A DNA stretch of 64,000 nucleotides from Stutzerimonas stutzeri (GCF_024448695.1 NZ_JAMOHY010000003.1:1-64000); one strand, 5' to 3'. Shown: positions 29,061 through 38,449, counted from the stretch's first letter. Notes: generated by a model not told the origin, from the sequence alone. Program-made: numbers and translations.

Positions 29061-30245
29061 ATGAGCTGGGCAGGCCCCTTTCAGTACGAGATTGGCAAAT
29101 CCCCCCACAAGTCTGCCGAGCCGGCCGAAGTGGTTTTTGATGAGCAGGTGCCGACACTGCTGTGTCTGTCCCACCTGCGCTGGAGCTTCGTCTATCAGCG
29201 CCCGCAGCATCTGATGTCGCGCTTCGCCCGGGATTTCAACGTGCTGTTCTGCGAGGAACCGATTCCCACCGAGGATGCCCAGCCCTGGCTGGAGGTGCGT
29301 CCCGAGGAAAATGGCGTGCAAGTGCTGATTCCGCGTCTTCCTGCCGGTTGTGTGGGCGAAGCCGCCGAGCGTGTCCAGCGCAGCCTGCTGGATGGCTATC
29401 TGGCCAAGCTCGGCGTCAGCGAATTGCTGCTCTGGTACTACACGCCGATGAGTCTGGCGTTTTCCAACCATTTGCAACCGAAGCTGACCATCTATGACTG
29501 CATGGACGAGCTGTCGGCTTTTCATGGTGCGCCACCGCAGTTGATCGAACGCGAAGTTGAGCTGATGCGCCGTGCCAATCTGGTGTTTACCGGTGGCCAC
29601 AGCCTGTTTGAGGCCAAGCGCCAGCGTCATGACAATGCCCATCCATTTCCCAGCAGCGTCGATGTCGAGCATTTTGCCGCTGCGCGCCGTCCGCAGCATG
29701 ACCCGTACGACCAGGCCGAAATTCCTCACCCGCGTCTGGGCTTCTACGGCGTGATCGATGAGCGCCTGGACCTCGAACTGATTGAGCAGGTCGCGCGGAT
29801 GAAGCCGGAGTGGCAGATCGTGCTGATCGGCCCGGTGGTGAAGATCGATCCTGAGCTGCTGCCGCAACGCGACAACATCCACTATCTCGGTGGCAAGACC
29901 TACGACGAGCTGCCGCAATACCTGTCCGGCTGGGACGTGGCGATCATGCCGTTCGCGCTGAACGACTCGACCCGTTTTATCAGCCCGACCAAGACGCCCG
30001 AATACCTGGCGGGCGGCTGCCCGGTGGTCTCCACGCCGATTACCGATGTGGTGCGCACGTATGGCGACACCGGCATCGTGCGCATCGCCGACAGCGCCGA
30101 GGCCTTCGTCGCCGCATGCGAGGCTGCGCTGGCCGATGCCGAGGACCGTGATGCGCTGCTGGCCAAGGCCGACGAGATCCTTGGCGACATGTCCTGGGAT
30201 CACACCTGGTCCCTGATGAAGGAGAAGATGCAATGCGCGATATGA
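29061..30245 (+). CDS. GT-B glycosyltransferase (GT1/GT4-like, TuaH-like)
   Basis: A 394-residue cytosolic glycosyltransferase of the family found beside UDP-galactopyranose mutase. The N-terminal PTLLCLSHLRWSFVYQRPQH segment, the KLTIYDCMDELSAF acidic motif, PSSVDVEHF, the RLGFYGVIDERLDLELI linker and the C-terminal FISPTKTPEYLAGGCPVVST nucleotide-sugar region fit a GT-B fold. No membrane segment. ATG at 29061 with GAGG six bases upstream. It overlaps glf by 13 bases. The donor is inferred to be UDP-galactofuranose or UDP-galactose from context only. Confidence 0.82.
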   Translation: MSWAGPFQYEIGKSPHKSAEPAEVVFDEQVPTLLCLSHLRWSFVYQRPQHLMSRFARDFNVLFCEEPIPTEDAQPWLEVRPEENGVQVLIPRLPAGCVGEAAERVQRSLLDGYLAKLGVSELLLWYYTPMSLAFSNHLQPKLTIYDCMDELSAFHGAPPQLIEREVELMRRANLVFTGGHSLFEAKRQRHDNAHPFPSSVDVEHFAAARRPQHDPYDQAEIPHPRLGFYGVIDERLDLELIEQVARMKPEWQIVLIGPVVKIDPELLPQRDNIHYLGGKTYDELPQYLSGWDVAIMPFALNDSTRFISPTKTPEYLAGGCPVVSTPITDVVRTYGDTGIVRIADSAEAFVAACEAALADAEDRDALLAKADEILGDMSWDHTWSLMKEKMQCAI

Positions 30246-31453
30246 GCCCGCAGGACAGCAACCCGGAACGTCTTGGCGGCGGCTCCGGCGAACAGCCGCC
30301 GGCGCGTACGCGTGGCTTCGACTACCTCATCGTCGGTGCCGGTTTCGCCGGCAGCGTATTGGCCGAGCGCCTGGCGGCCGGGCTGAACAAGCGTGTGCTG
30401 GTGGTCGACCGCCGCCCGCATATCGGCGGCAACGCCTACGACTACCACGACGAGGCCGGCGTGCTGATCCATCGTTACGGCCCGCACATCTTCCACACCA
30501 ATGCCCAGCGCATCGTTGACTACCTGTCGCGCTTCACCGAGTGGCGCCCCTACGAGCATCGTGTATTGGCGCAGGTAGACGGACAGGAAGTGCCGATCCC
30601 GATCAACATGACCACGTTGAACAGGCTCTACGGTCTGAACATGACCACCGAGCAGGAAGCGGCAGATTTCCTCGCCAGCCGTGCCGAACCGGTGGAGAAC
30701 ATCCAGACCAGCGAAGATGTGGTGATCAACGGCATCGGCCGCGAGCTGTACCAGAAGTTCTTCCGCGGCTACACCCGCAAGCAGTGGGGCCTGGACCCGT
30801 CGCAGCTGGACAAGTCGGTGACCTCACGCATTCCCACACGCACCAACACCGATGATCGCTACTTCACCGACAGCTTCCAGCAGATGCCCAAGCACGGCTA
30901 CACGAAGATGTTCGAGAGGATGCTGGCGCACCCGAATATCAAGGTGATGCTCAACACCGACTACCGCGAGATCCGCAACGAAGTGCAGCACGATCATCTG
31001 ATTTTCTGCGGGCCCATCGACGAGTACTTTGACTACCGCTTCGGCAAGCTGCCCTACCGCTCGCTGAAGTTCGAGCACAAACAGCTCGATCAGGCGCAGT
31101 TCCAGGCGGTCGGCACCGTCAACTACCCCAGCGAGGACGTGCCCTACACGCGCATCAGCGAATACAAGCACCTCACCGGGCAGGTTCACCCCAGGACCAG
31201 CATCACCTATGAATACCCCTCGGCCGAAGGCGATCCCTACTACCCGATCCCGCGGCCGGAGAACGCCGAGCTGTACAAGCGTTACCAGCAGCTGGCCGAG
31301 CAGACGCCGGGCGTGACTTTCGTCGGGCGGCTGGGCACCTACAAGTACTACAACATGGATCAGGTAATCGGTCAGGCGCTGGCGCTGTACAAGCGCATCG
31401 AGGAAGCCGAACGGGTGCCGCTCGAAACGCCTGGATTGGCTGCGCGGTCATAG
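30233..31453 (+). CDS. glf: UDP-galactopyranose mutase
   Basis: A 406-residue flavoenzyme that contracts UDP-galactopyranose to UDP-galactofuranose. The FAD motif YLIVGAGFAGSVLAERL (31-47) is followed by RRPHIGGNAYD, RYGPHIFHT, the PIPINMTTLNRLYG substrate region, GYTRKQWG, PYTRISEYKH and the C-terminal FVGRLGTYKYYNMDQVIGQA. All are hallmark Glf blocks. The first 28 residues are an extra tail. It overlaps the glycosyltransferase end by 13 bases. Confidence 0.95.
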   Translation: MRDMSPQDSNPERLGGGSGEQPPARTRGFDYLIVGAGFAGSVLAERLAAGLNKRVLVVDRRPHIGGNAYDYHDEAGVLIHRYGPHIFHTNAQRIVDYLSRFTEWRPYEHRVLAQVDGQEVPIPINMTTLNRLYGLNMTTEQEAADFLASRAEPVENIQTSEDVVINGIGRELYQKFFRGYTRKQWGLDPSQLDKSVTSRIPTRTNTDDRYFTDSFQQMPKHGYTKMFERMLAHPNIKVMLNTDYREIRNEVQHDHLIFCGPIDEYFDYRFGKLPYRSLKFEHKQLDQAQFQAVGTVNYPSEDVPYTRISEYKHLTGQVHPRTSITYEYPSAEGDPYYPIPRPENAELYKRYQQLAEQTPGVTFVGRLGTYKYYNMDQVIGQALALYKRIEEAERVPLETPGLAARS

Positions 31454-31493
31454 TTGCCGCGAAAGGCGTCATTCACCGGAGACAGAGGTCAGG

Positions 31494-32645
31494 ATGCATC
31501 ACCCCAGTCTGTTCAACAGTTTCTTTCTTGGCGGTTTCGAGTGCTCTACCCATCGCCGCGCAGACGGTCGCCGGCTCGACTTGCTGGCTGCCACGGGACA
31601 TGACCGCTGGGCGCAGCAGGACTATGCCGCGCTGCAGCGCTACGGTATCCGCACCGTGCGCGACGGTTTGCGCTGGCATCTGATCGAGCGCCGGCCGGGT
31701 GAGTACGACTGGTCCAGCTTTCTGCCGCAACTTTATGCGGCGCATGCCACCGGCACTCAGGTGATCTGGGATCTGTGCCATTACGGCTGGCCGGACGATG
31801 TGGATATCTGGCGGCCCGGTTTCGTTGAACGTTTCGCCCGTTTCGCCGCCGCCGCTGCACGGCTGATCCGCGATGAAACCGACCGTGCGGCCTTTTATGC
31901 ACCGATCAACGAGATCTCCTTCTGGGCCTGGGCCGGTGGCGACAAGGAACTGTTGAACCCCATGGCCAGCGGACGCGGCGCCGAACTCAAGCACCAGCTG
32001 ATACGTGCCAGCATCGCCGCCATCGAGGCGATTCGCGAAGTGGATTCACAGGCACGCTTCGTTCAGGTTGACCCGGCCATTCATGTGCGTGCCGGCAACG
32101 ACCGTCCCGGTCCGCAGCGTGAGGCGGAGAACGCCCGTCTGGGCCAGTTCGAGGCGTGGGACATGCTCTGCGGCAAGGCCTGGCCCGGCCTGGGCGGCAA
32201 GCCGGAATACCTCGATATTCTCGGCATCAACTACTACTCGAACAACCAGTGGTATCTGGGCGGGCCGACCATCGAGCGTGGCCACCCGGATTACCGTCCG
32301 TTTGTCGGCATCCTCGCTGAAATTCACCAGCGCTATGGGCGTCCGCTGCTGGTGGCTGAAACCGGCGCCGAAGGTGACCTGCGCGGCGACTGGCTGCGCT
32401 ATGTCAGCGAGCAGGTGGGGCTCGCCCAGCAGCGCGGCGTGCCGGTAGAAGGGATTTGCCTCTACCCCGTCCTCGATTACCCCGGCTGGGATGACGAGCG
32501 TCATTGCCCGACCGGCCTGCTGGGCTTTGCCGATGCGGCAGGACGGCGAGAGGTGCACAGTGGCCTGGTCGATGAGCTGCGTTTGCAGCAGACCCGCTTC
32601 GGCGTTCAGGAACCCCGAACACCTGCGGACCGGGTCATCGCATGA
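31494..32645 (+). CDS. Clan A glycoside hydrolase, beta-glucosidase-like
   Basis: A 383-residue TIM-barrel glycoside hydrolase of the GH1/GH5 kind. Candidate acid/base is E140 in YAPINEISFWAW and candidate nucleophile E289 in LLVAETGAEGD, the spacing expected of a clan A enzyme. The barrel also shows IRTVRDGLRWHLIE and the GINYYSNNQWY segment. No signal peptide, so it is cytosolic. Its stop overlaps the ABC transporter start (ATGA). Its presence in a synthesis operon suggests trimming or transglycosylation rather than sugar catabolism, which is inference. Confidence 0.78.
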   Translation: MHHPSLFNSFFLGGFECSTHRRADGRRLDLLAATGHDRWAQQDYAALQRYGIRTVRDGLRWHLIERRPGEYDWSSFLPQLYAAHATGTQVIWDLCHYGWPDDVDIWRPGFVERFARFAAAAARLIRDETDRAAFYAPINEISFWAWAGGDKELLNPMASGRGAELKHQLIRASIAAIEAIREVDSQARFVQVDPAIHVRAGNDRPGPQREAENARLGQFEAWDMLCGKAWPGLGGKPEYLDILGINYYSNNQWYLGGPTIERGHPDYRPFVGILAEIHQRYGRPLLVAETGAEGDLRGDWLRYVSEQVGLAQQRGVPVEGICLYPVLDYPGWDDERHCPTGLLGFADAAGRREVHSGLVDELRLQQTRFGVQEPRTPADRVIA

Positions 32646-34414
32646 ACGCCCCGGCGCGGGCGGATGCCGAGGTGATGCCCAGCAGACCGCTGGCGTTCCT
32701 CTGGCGCTACGTTCGCGCACGACCCTGGCACTTCGGCGGCCTGCTGAGCCTGGTAGTCAGCGCCTCGATCTGCGCAGTGGCCGTGCAGTACGGCATGAAA
32801 CTGCTGGTCGATGCCATGGCACAGAGCGGCAGCAACCGGGGTGCGGCCAATGTCTGGCTGCCGTTGTGGCTGTTCCTCGGACTGATCGTGATGGAAAACG
32901 TGTTCTGGCGGCTGGGCGGCTGGCTGGGTTGCCGTACCGTGGTGGCCAGTTGCGTGGATATCCGCGTCGATCTGTTCCAGTACCTCACCGGCCACCCCAT
33001 GCGCTACTTCAACGAGCATTTTGCCGGCTCGCTGGGCAATCGCATTTCCGCCGTTGGGCAGGCTGCCGGCGCGATTTACGGTGGTCTGGCCTGGAAGGTG
33101 GTGCCGCCCATCGTGGACTTCATCGGTGCGGTGGTGGTGCTGCTTACCGTGGACTGGCGCATGGCCGTGGCGCTGGTGCTGTTCGTGTTGCTGGTGGCGC
33201 TGCTGATCACCGGCTTTGGCATTCGCGGGCGCAGCAAGCATCAGCGCTTTGCCGCCCAGGCCGCACGGGTCGGTGGCGAGCTGGTGGATGCAGTGTCCAA
33301 CGTCTGGACCATCAAGGCCTTCTCCGCCCGGGACCGCGAGGCCGAGCGCCTGGCGCAGGAAATCGGCTACGAAGCCCGCGCGCAGCGGCGCAGCTGGATG
33401 TATCTGGAAAAGGCGCGGGTGATGCACGACATCTGCCTGTCGCTGATGGCCGGAGGCATGCTGGTCTGGGCGATTCGCAGCTGGATCGGCGGCGAAGTGA
33501 CCGCCGGTGACGTGGTGCTGGTCAGCGCTCTGACCTTCCGCATTCTGCACGGCTCGCGTGACCTCGCCCTGGCGCTGGTGGATACCACCCAGCAGATCGG
33601 CGCCATCGCCGACACCCTGCGCATCATCAACCAGCCCCACGGCCTGGAAGACCCGGAGCCGGCGCTGACGCTGGAAGAAGGCGATATCGACTTCGAGCAT
33701 ATCCGCTTCGCCTACCCGGAACGTGGGCCGGTATTCGAGGATTTCAGCCTGCGCATTCCGGCGGGGCAGTCGGTGGGCATTGTCGGCGCGTCAGGCTCCG
33801 GCAAGTCGACCCTGCTGGCGCTGCTGCAGCGGCTGGATGATGTGCAGGCCGGACAGATCCTGATTGACGGGCAGGATATCCGGCATGTGAGCCAGGACAG
33901 CCTGCGCGGGAAGATTGCCGTGGTGCCCCAGGAAACCGCGCTGTTCAACCGCAGCATTCTGGAAAACATCCGCTATGGCCGTCCCGAGGCCAGCGACGAG
34001 GAGGTCTTTGAGGCAGCACGGCACGCCTTCTGCGACGCCTTTATCCGCGCGCTGCCCTTGGGTTATCAGACGCTGGTCGGCGAGCGCGGGGTGATGCTCT
34101 CCGGGGGCCAGCGCCAGCGCCTGGGTATCGCCCGCGCCTTCCTCAAGGATGCACCGATCCTGATCCTCGACGAGGCCACTTCCGCACTGGATACCCAGTC
34201 CGAGGCGGAAATCCAGGATGCGCTGAACCAGCTGATCCAGGGCCGTACCGTAGTGGCGGTGGCGCACCGGCTGTCCACCCTGGCCAACTTCGAGCGCATC
34301 GTGGTGCTGCGCGACGGGCAGATCGTCGAGGACGGCCCGCCCCATGAACTGCGCACGCGTGGCGGCGAGTTCGATGCTTTGTGGCGCATGCAGGCCGAGG
34401 GCTTCAAGGCGTAA
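32642..34414 (+). CDS. ABC exporter, fused permease and ATPase (MsbA-like)
   Basis: A 590-residue half-transporter. A type I exporter membrane domain occupies about residues 28-320 with six helices; the ATPase follows with Walker A GASGSGKST (382-390), Q-loop VVPQ (427-430), signature LSGGQ (486-490), Walker B ILILDE (506-511) and the H-loop in VVAVAHRLS. Such homodimers flip lipids or glycolipids across the inner membrane. It is the last gene of the four-gene glycan operon and overlaps the hydrolase gene by four bases. Confidence 0.9.
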   Translation: MNAPARADAEVMPSRPLAFLWRYVRARPWHFGGLLSLVVSASICAVAVQYGMKLLVDAMAQSGSNRGAANVWLPLWLFLGLIVMENVFWRLGGWLGCRTVVASCVDIRVDLFQYLTGHPMRYFNEHFAGSLGNRISAVGQAAGAIYGGLAWKVVPPIVDFIGAVVVLLTVDWRMAVALVLFVLLVALLITGFGIRGRSKHQRFAAQAARVGGELVDAVSNVWTIKAFSARDREAERLAQEIGYEARAQRRSWMYLEKARVMHDICLSLMAGGMLVWAIRSWIGGEVTAGDVVLVSALTFRILHGSRDLALALVDTTQQIGAIADTLRIINQPHGLEDPEPALTLEEGDIDFEHIRFAYPERGPVFEDFSLRIPAGQSVGIVGASGSGKSTLLALLQRLDDVQAGQILIDGQDIRHVSQDSLRGKIAVVPQETALFNRSILENIRYGRPEASDEEVFEAARHAFCDAFIRALPLGYQTLVGERGVMLSGGQRQRLGIARAFLKDAPILILDEATSALDTQSEAEIQDALNQLIQGRTVVAVAHRLSTLANFERIVVLRDGQIVEDGPPHELRTRGGEFDALWRMQAEGFKA

Positions 34415-34446
34415 TCTGATCCCGCCGTATGAAGCACGTGGCACGG

Positions 34447-34537
34447 CGTAGGGTGGAAAACTGCGAAGCATTTTCCACGCGTCGTGGAAGAGACCCGGAA
34501 AAAGACGGTGGATAAGCTTCGCGTTATCCACCCTACG
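34447..34537. repeat. Composite GTAGGGTGGA hairpin repeat
   Basis: The element begins CGTAGGGTGGA and ends TCCACCCTACG, so its ends are inverted copies. Inside are two hairpins: GTGGAAAA/TTTTCCAC (34453-34478) and GGTGGATAA/TTATCCACC (34507-34532). Position between the ABC exporter and dodecin suggests a transcript end. Related pieces recur elsewhere in the window. Confidence 0.75.
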
Positions 34538-34623
34538 CCTGAACTTCGCCGGGCTTTGCTAGCCTCAATCCAGGCAGGAGGCAACCATCCGAGCGGAGGC
34601 TCGCGCACCAGAAGGAGGCATTC

Positions 34624-34839
34624 ATGTCGGACCATCACACCTACAAGAAGATCGAGATCGTCGGCTCGTCGCGTAACAGCGTCGATGAGGCCATTCGCAA
34701 CGCCATTGCGGAAGCGAGCAAGACCCTGCAGAACGTCGAGTGGTTCGAGGTGGGCGAGATCCGCGGGCACGTCACGGACGGCCAGGTTGCGCACTTTCAG
34801 GTCACGGTGAAGATCGGTTTCCGTCTCAACGGCAGCTGA
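34624..34839 (+). CDS. Dodecin, flavin-storage protein
   Basis: A 71-residue protein matching dodecin, which forms hollow dodecamers that bind riboflavin or FMN. The conserved YKKIEIVGSS, NSVDEAIRNAIAEASKTL, the flavin-stacking Trp in VEWFEV, and the C-terminal HFQVTVKIGFRL strand are all present. ATG at 34624 with GAAGGAGG six bases upstream. It stands alone between repeats. Confidence 0.95.
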   Translation: MSDHHTYKKIEIVGSSRNSVDEAIRNAIAEASKTLQNVEWFEVGEIRGHVTDGQVAHFQVTVKIGFRLNGS

Positions 34840-35145
34840 TAGGTTGTCGGAGGGCTGAACGCGTTAGGCCTATGAGGCCGCTGGCCGGATAAATCCGGCC
34901 CTTGCTTACGGTCGTGCCGGCGCCAGCGCTTTCGGGATGACCGCCAATCTGGGCCGAACGTGTTCCGCCTGCGGCATACCGTCAGCGACTGCAGGCCGGG
35001 CTTTACTTGGCGATGTCCCTGTTAGCTGTTGCAGGCACTTGAGGTGTGAGGAGCCTTCTTTGGGAGCGGCTTCAGCCGCGAATTTCGCGGATAAATCCGT
35101 ACAAAAGCAGCATTACTTCACCAACACGTAACTGGGGCATAGCCT
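34840..35145. repeat. 306-base gap with REP-like hairpins
   Basis: No gene is seen. The gap holds GGCCGGATAAATCCGGCC at 34883-34900, a perfect eight-base stem just after dodecin that could terminate it, and a REP-like pair near its far end: GCGGCTTCAGCCGC (35066-35079) abutting CGCGAATTTCGCG (35077-35089), with the TTTGGGAGCGGC lead typical of Pseudomonas REP sequences. Confidence 0.6.
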
Positions 35146-36141
35146 TCACTTCAGCCCGGCGAGAATCTCGAAGGCACGGTGACGGTCGGCGGTCTCGTAG
35201 AGGTCGCAGGTGAAGATCAGTTCGTCGGCCTGGGTCTGTTCCAGCAGCACATCCAGACGTGCTCTGACCTTCTCCGGCCCGCCGATCAGCGCCAGCCCGA
35301 GGAAGTCACCCACCGCCTGCTGTTCATGGGGCAGCCACTGGCCCTGCATACTCTTGACCGGCGGGCGCAGCACCAGGCTCTGGCCACGAATCAGCGAGAG
35401 GATGCGCTGGTAGACGCTGGTGGCCAGATATTCGGCCTGCTCGTCGCTGTCGGCGGCGATCAGCGGCACGCCGAGCATCACGTAGGGCTTGTCGAGCACT
35501 CGGGACGGCGTGAAGTTGTCGCGGTAGAGCTTGATCGCCTGATGCATGAAGCGCGGCGCGAAGTGCGAGGCGAAGGCGTAGGGCAGGCCTTTGGCCGCCG
35601 CCAGCTGGGCGCTGAACAGGCTGGAACCCAACAGCCAGATCGGCACGTTGCTGTCCACGCCGGGCATGGCGATCACTCGCTGGTTGGGCTGGCGCGGACC
35701 CAGCAGCAGTTCCAGCTCTTCGACATCGGCAGGAAAATCATCGGCGCTGCCCATGCGGTCGCGGCGCAGCGCATGGGCGGTGAACTGGTCGGCGCCCGGA
35801 GCGCGGCCCAGACCCAGCTCGATTCGACCGGGGTACAGCGCCTCAAGGGTGCCGAACTGCTCGGCGATCACCAGCGGCGCATGATTGGGCAGCATCACCC
35901 CACCGGCGCCAAGGCGAATCCGTGAAGTATTAGCGGCTAGATAGCCGATCAGCACCGACGTCGCGGCGCTGGCGATGCCGTCCATGTTGTGGTGCTCGGC
36001 CACCCAGAAACGCTCGAAGCCGAGCCTTTCCACGTGCTGCGCCAACGCCAGGGCGTTGTGCAGCGCCTCTGCCGGCGTGCCATCGTCGCGGATGGGTGCC
36101 AGATCCAGAGCGGAAAACAGGGTCTGGGAAATACGGGACAT
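35146..36141 (-). CDS. LLM-class (luciferase-like) flavin-dependent oxidoreductase
   Basis: A 331-residue TIM-barrel monooxygenase of the bacterial luciferase family, close to the YhbW/MsnO8 group. [72 protein letters not shown] and the P-I-W-L-L-G-S-S segment are conserved blocks that bind FMN. Substrate unknown. Stop lies near the REP-like repeat. Confidence 0.92.
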   Translation of the reverse strand: MSRISQTLFSALDLAPIRDDGTPAEALHNALALAQHVERLGFERFWVAEHHNMDGIASAATSVLIGYLAANTSRIRLGAGGVMLPNHAPLVIAEQFGTLEALYPGRIELGLGRAPGADQFTAHALRRDRMGSADDFPADVEELELLLGPRQPNQRVIAMPGVDSNVPIWLLGSSLFSAQLAAAKGLPYAFASHFAPRFMHQAIKLYRDNFTPSRVLDKPYVMLGVPLIAADSDEQAEYLATSVYQRILSLIRGQSLVLRPPVKSMQGQWLPHEQQAVGDFLGLALIGGPEKVRARLDVLLEQTQADELIFTCDLYETADRHRAFEILAGLK

Positions 36142-36155
36142 CGTCTACCTCGAAT

Positions 36156-36566
36156 TCAGTAACAGTGTTCGGCTTCGGCCTGCACCAGCACATTGCGCTG
36201 TTCATCGCGCAGCCAGCCTTGGGGAGTGAAGCCCAGTGAGCGGGCCTGGAACAGGTAGCGCTTGCCGGCTTCGAAGTTGTCGTAATTCACCACCAGGGTG
36301 CAGCGCATGGTGTGGGTTTCGCCAAACAGGCCGAAACCGCCGCTACTGATCTCGAACTCGTAGCGCGCTTCAAGTTCATGCGCCCCCGGTGGCACCTGGA
36401 AATAGCGACCATCATAGGTCCGTTTGCCGTCCAGGCGGTCGGACATGAAGATATCGGTGGTCTGGGCCGTCATGTCCACCCAGGCCATGTTCGGGTCGGG
36501 GGGCGGCAGCGGGCTGGCGCAACCACCCAGGGTGAGGGCAAGCAGGAGGATGAGCGGCAGGCGCAT
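36156..36566 (-). CDS. Hypothetical lipoprotein, paralogue of the next gene
   Basis: A 136-residue protein with a lipobox (MRLPLILLLALTLGGC, Cys16) and a mature part beginning ASPLPPPDPNMAWVDM. The pattern DGRYFQVPPGAHELEARYEFE and CTLVVNYDNFEAGKRYLFQARSLGF followed by a C-terminal Cys is shared with the neighbouring lipoprotein, so the two arose by duplication. The two cysteines in the mature domain could pair. Likely outer-membrane anchored; function unknown. Confidence 0.75.
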   Translation of the reverse strand: MRLPLILLLALTLGGCASPLPPPDPNMAWVDMTAQTTDIFMSDRLDGKRTYDGRYFQVPPGAHELEARYEFEISSGGFGLFGETHTMRCTLVVNYDNFEAGKRYLFQARSLGFTPQGWLRDEQRNVLVQAEAEHCY

Positions 36567-36629
36567 GGTGGCAAGCTCCGAGTTGGCTACAGCGGAGCCT
36601 GCGCCAGATGTCGGTTCTTTTCAACGCGC

Positions 36630-37055
36630 TCAGCGTTTGGCGAGGTTGCCGCAACCCTGTTCGGTGGCACGCGCCAGCAGTGTCTGATGCTGGTCGTAGA
36701 GTCTGGCCCAGGGGCGGAAGCCGTAGCCGCCAGCGACCAGGCGATAGCGTGCGCCGGCGGTGAAGCGGTCGTATTCGAGGCTCAGTTTGCAGTCGCGCTG
36801 CAGCGGTTCGCTGTTTGGGCCGATATCGGCGCTCCCGACCTGGAAGCGATAGCGCATCTCCAGTGTGCGGCTGCCGGGCCGGACCTGGAAATAGCGATCG
36901 TCCTCCAGGCTGCGCCCGTCTACCGCCAGCGCCTGCAGGTCGGTCTTCTCCAGCGGCGCAAGTTCGATCCACGCCTGAGCGGGGTCGGGTTTGGGCATCC
37001 ACAGCGAGCAGCCGGCGAGACTCGAAACGAACAGGGTGAGGGCGATACGGCGCAT
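36630..37055 (-). CDS. Hypothetical lipoprotein, paralogue of the previous gene
   Basis: A 141-residue lipoprotein (MRRIALTLFVSSLAGC, Cys16) sharing with its downstream neighbour the blocks P-x-PDP-x-x-AW, DRYFQVRPGSRTLEMRYRF, C-K-L-S-L-E-Y-DRFTAGARYRL and a Cys near the C-terminus. ATG at 37055 with GGAG upstream. It is divergent from the lipoprotein metallopeptidase gene. Function unknown. Confidence 0.75.
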   Translation of the reverse strand: MRRIALTLFVSSLAGCSLWMPKPDPAQAWIELAPLEKTDLQALAVDGRSLEDDRYFQVRPGSRTLEMRYRFQVGSADIGPNSEPLQRDCKLSLEYDRFTAGARYRLVAGGYGFRPWARLYDQHQTLLARATEQGCGNLAKR

Positions 37056-37185
37056 GGAAAAGCTCCGGCTGGATAAATCAGGAACAAGAGGCGATGGTGC
37101 GCCCGGTATTGCAACGCGCGGCATCGGCTCGGTAGGGTGCCCGCTGCGCACCAGGCGCCAGCCCCATTCAGCAACCGGTTCCCCA

Positions 37186-38247
37186 ATGCCGAAGCCCAAC
37201 GCCGCCTTGATCGACCGCCTTCACCTGCGCTGGGTTCCCCTGCTGCTTGCCGCCGGTCTGAATGGCTGTAGCAGTTACTACGGTCAGCTGGCGGTGGGGC
37301 AGCTGGAGGTGTTGCGCCAGCGTCAGCCCGTGGCTGCCCTGATCGCCGATGAAGCCCAGGATGCCAACCTGCGTCAGCGCCTCGAACAGGCCCTGCTGGC
37401 GCGTGATTTCGCCAGCCGGGCGCTGGGCCTGCCGGACAATGACAGCTATCACTTTTATGCCGACCTGCAGCGGCCCTATGTGGTGTGGAGCCTGTTCGCC
37501 ACCGAGGAATTCTCCGTGTCACCGCGTGAACACTGCTTCCCCATTGCCGGCTGCGTGGCCTACCGCGGCTACTACCGCCAGGGTGCGGCGCGTGGTGCGG
37601 CGGCGCGGTTGCAGGCTGAAAGGCTGGATACCCATGTCGCTGGCGTGGAAGCCTACTCGACCCTCGGCTGGTTCGATGACCCGTTGCTCAACACCATGTT
37701 GCGGCGCAACGACGAGCAGCTGGCCGGGCTGATCTTCCACGAGCTGGCGCACCAGCAGTTGTACCTGCCGGGCGACACGGCGTTCAACGAGTCCTACGCC
37801 AGCTTCGTTGAGCGCGAAGGCTTGCGTCAGTGGCGGATCAGCCGCGGCTTGCCGGAGCAGGACCAGCAAGCTCAACGGCATTACCGGCAACTGGTCGAAT
37901 TGCTGCTGGCCACCCGTGAGCGGCTGAATGAGCTGTACGCCTCACAACGCTCCGAAAGCGAGATGCGACAGCTTAAGCAATTCGAGTTCATGCGCCTGCG
38001 TCAGGCCTACCGGACCCTGCGCGATAGCCAGTGGAATGGCGATCGGCGCTTCGATCGCTGGTTCGCCCAGCCGCTGAACAACGCCAGCCTGCTGCCGTTC
38101 GGCCTGTATGACCGCTGGGTGCCGGCTTTTGCGGCGCTGTTCGAGCAGAACGGCAGGGACTGGCAGCGCTTTCATGCTGCAGTGGCGGGGCTGGCCAAAC
38201 GCCCTACCGACGAACGGGAAGCCCGCTTGAGGCAGCTTGCGAACTAA
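37186..38247 (+). CDS. Predicted aminopeptidase, zinc lipoprotein (COG4324 type)
   Basis: A 353-residue protein with a lipobox at LLLAAGLNGC (Cys28), followed by a domain with HELAH at 185-189 and a downstream Glu in FNESYASFVE, matching the predicted aminopeptidase family. Other conserved blocks are VVWSLFATEEFSVSPREHCFP and GWFDDPLLNTML. It would act at the inner face of the outer membrane. ATG at 37186; longer in-frame starts overlap the divergent lipoprotein and lose the signal. Confidence 0.82.
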   Translation: MPKPNAALIDRLHLRWVPLLLAAGLNGCSSYYGQLAVGQLEVLRQRQPVAALIADEAQDANLRQRLEQALLARDFASRALGLPDNDSYHFYADLQRPYVVWSLFATEEFSVSPREHCFPIAGCVAYRGYYRQGAARGAAARLQAERLDTHVAGVEAYSTLGWFDDPLLNTMLRRNDEQLAGLIFHELAHQQLYLPGDTAFNESYASFVEREGLRQWRISRGLPEQDQQAQRHYRQLVELLLATRERLNELYASQRSESEMRQLKQFEFMRLRQAYRTLRDSQWNGDRRFDRWFAQPLNNASLLPFGLYDRWVPAFAALFEQNGRDWQRFHAAVAGLAKRPTDEREARLRQLAN

Positions 38248-38449
38248 GCAGACGAAGCGGCGATACGCCAGCCAATGCGCTTGTGGCCGTTAGCGAAGCC
38301 CACACGTTTGCGGGTCATCGGCGACGATCACGCCATTGCCGATGAATGGCGCGAATCCTTTTGCTGTCTCCTCGGTCCCCTTTATAGATCGCCCATGTTC
38401 ATGGAGCGATTACCGATGCCTGATTCCCACGCATAACAACGGAGGCTCC

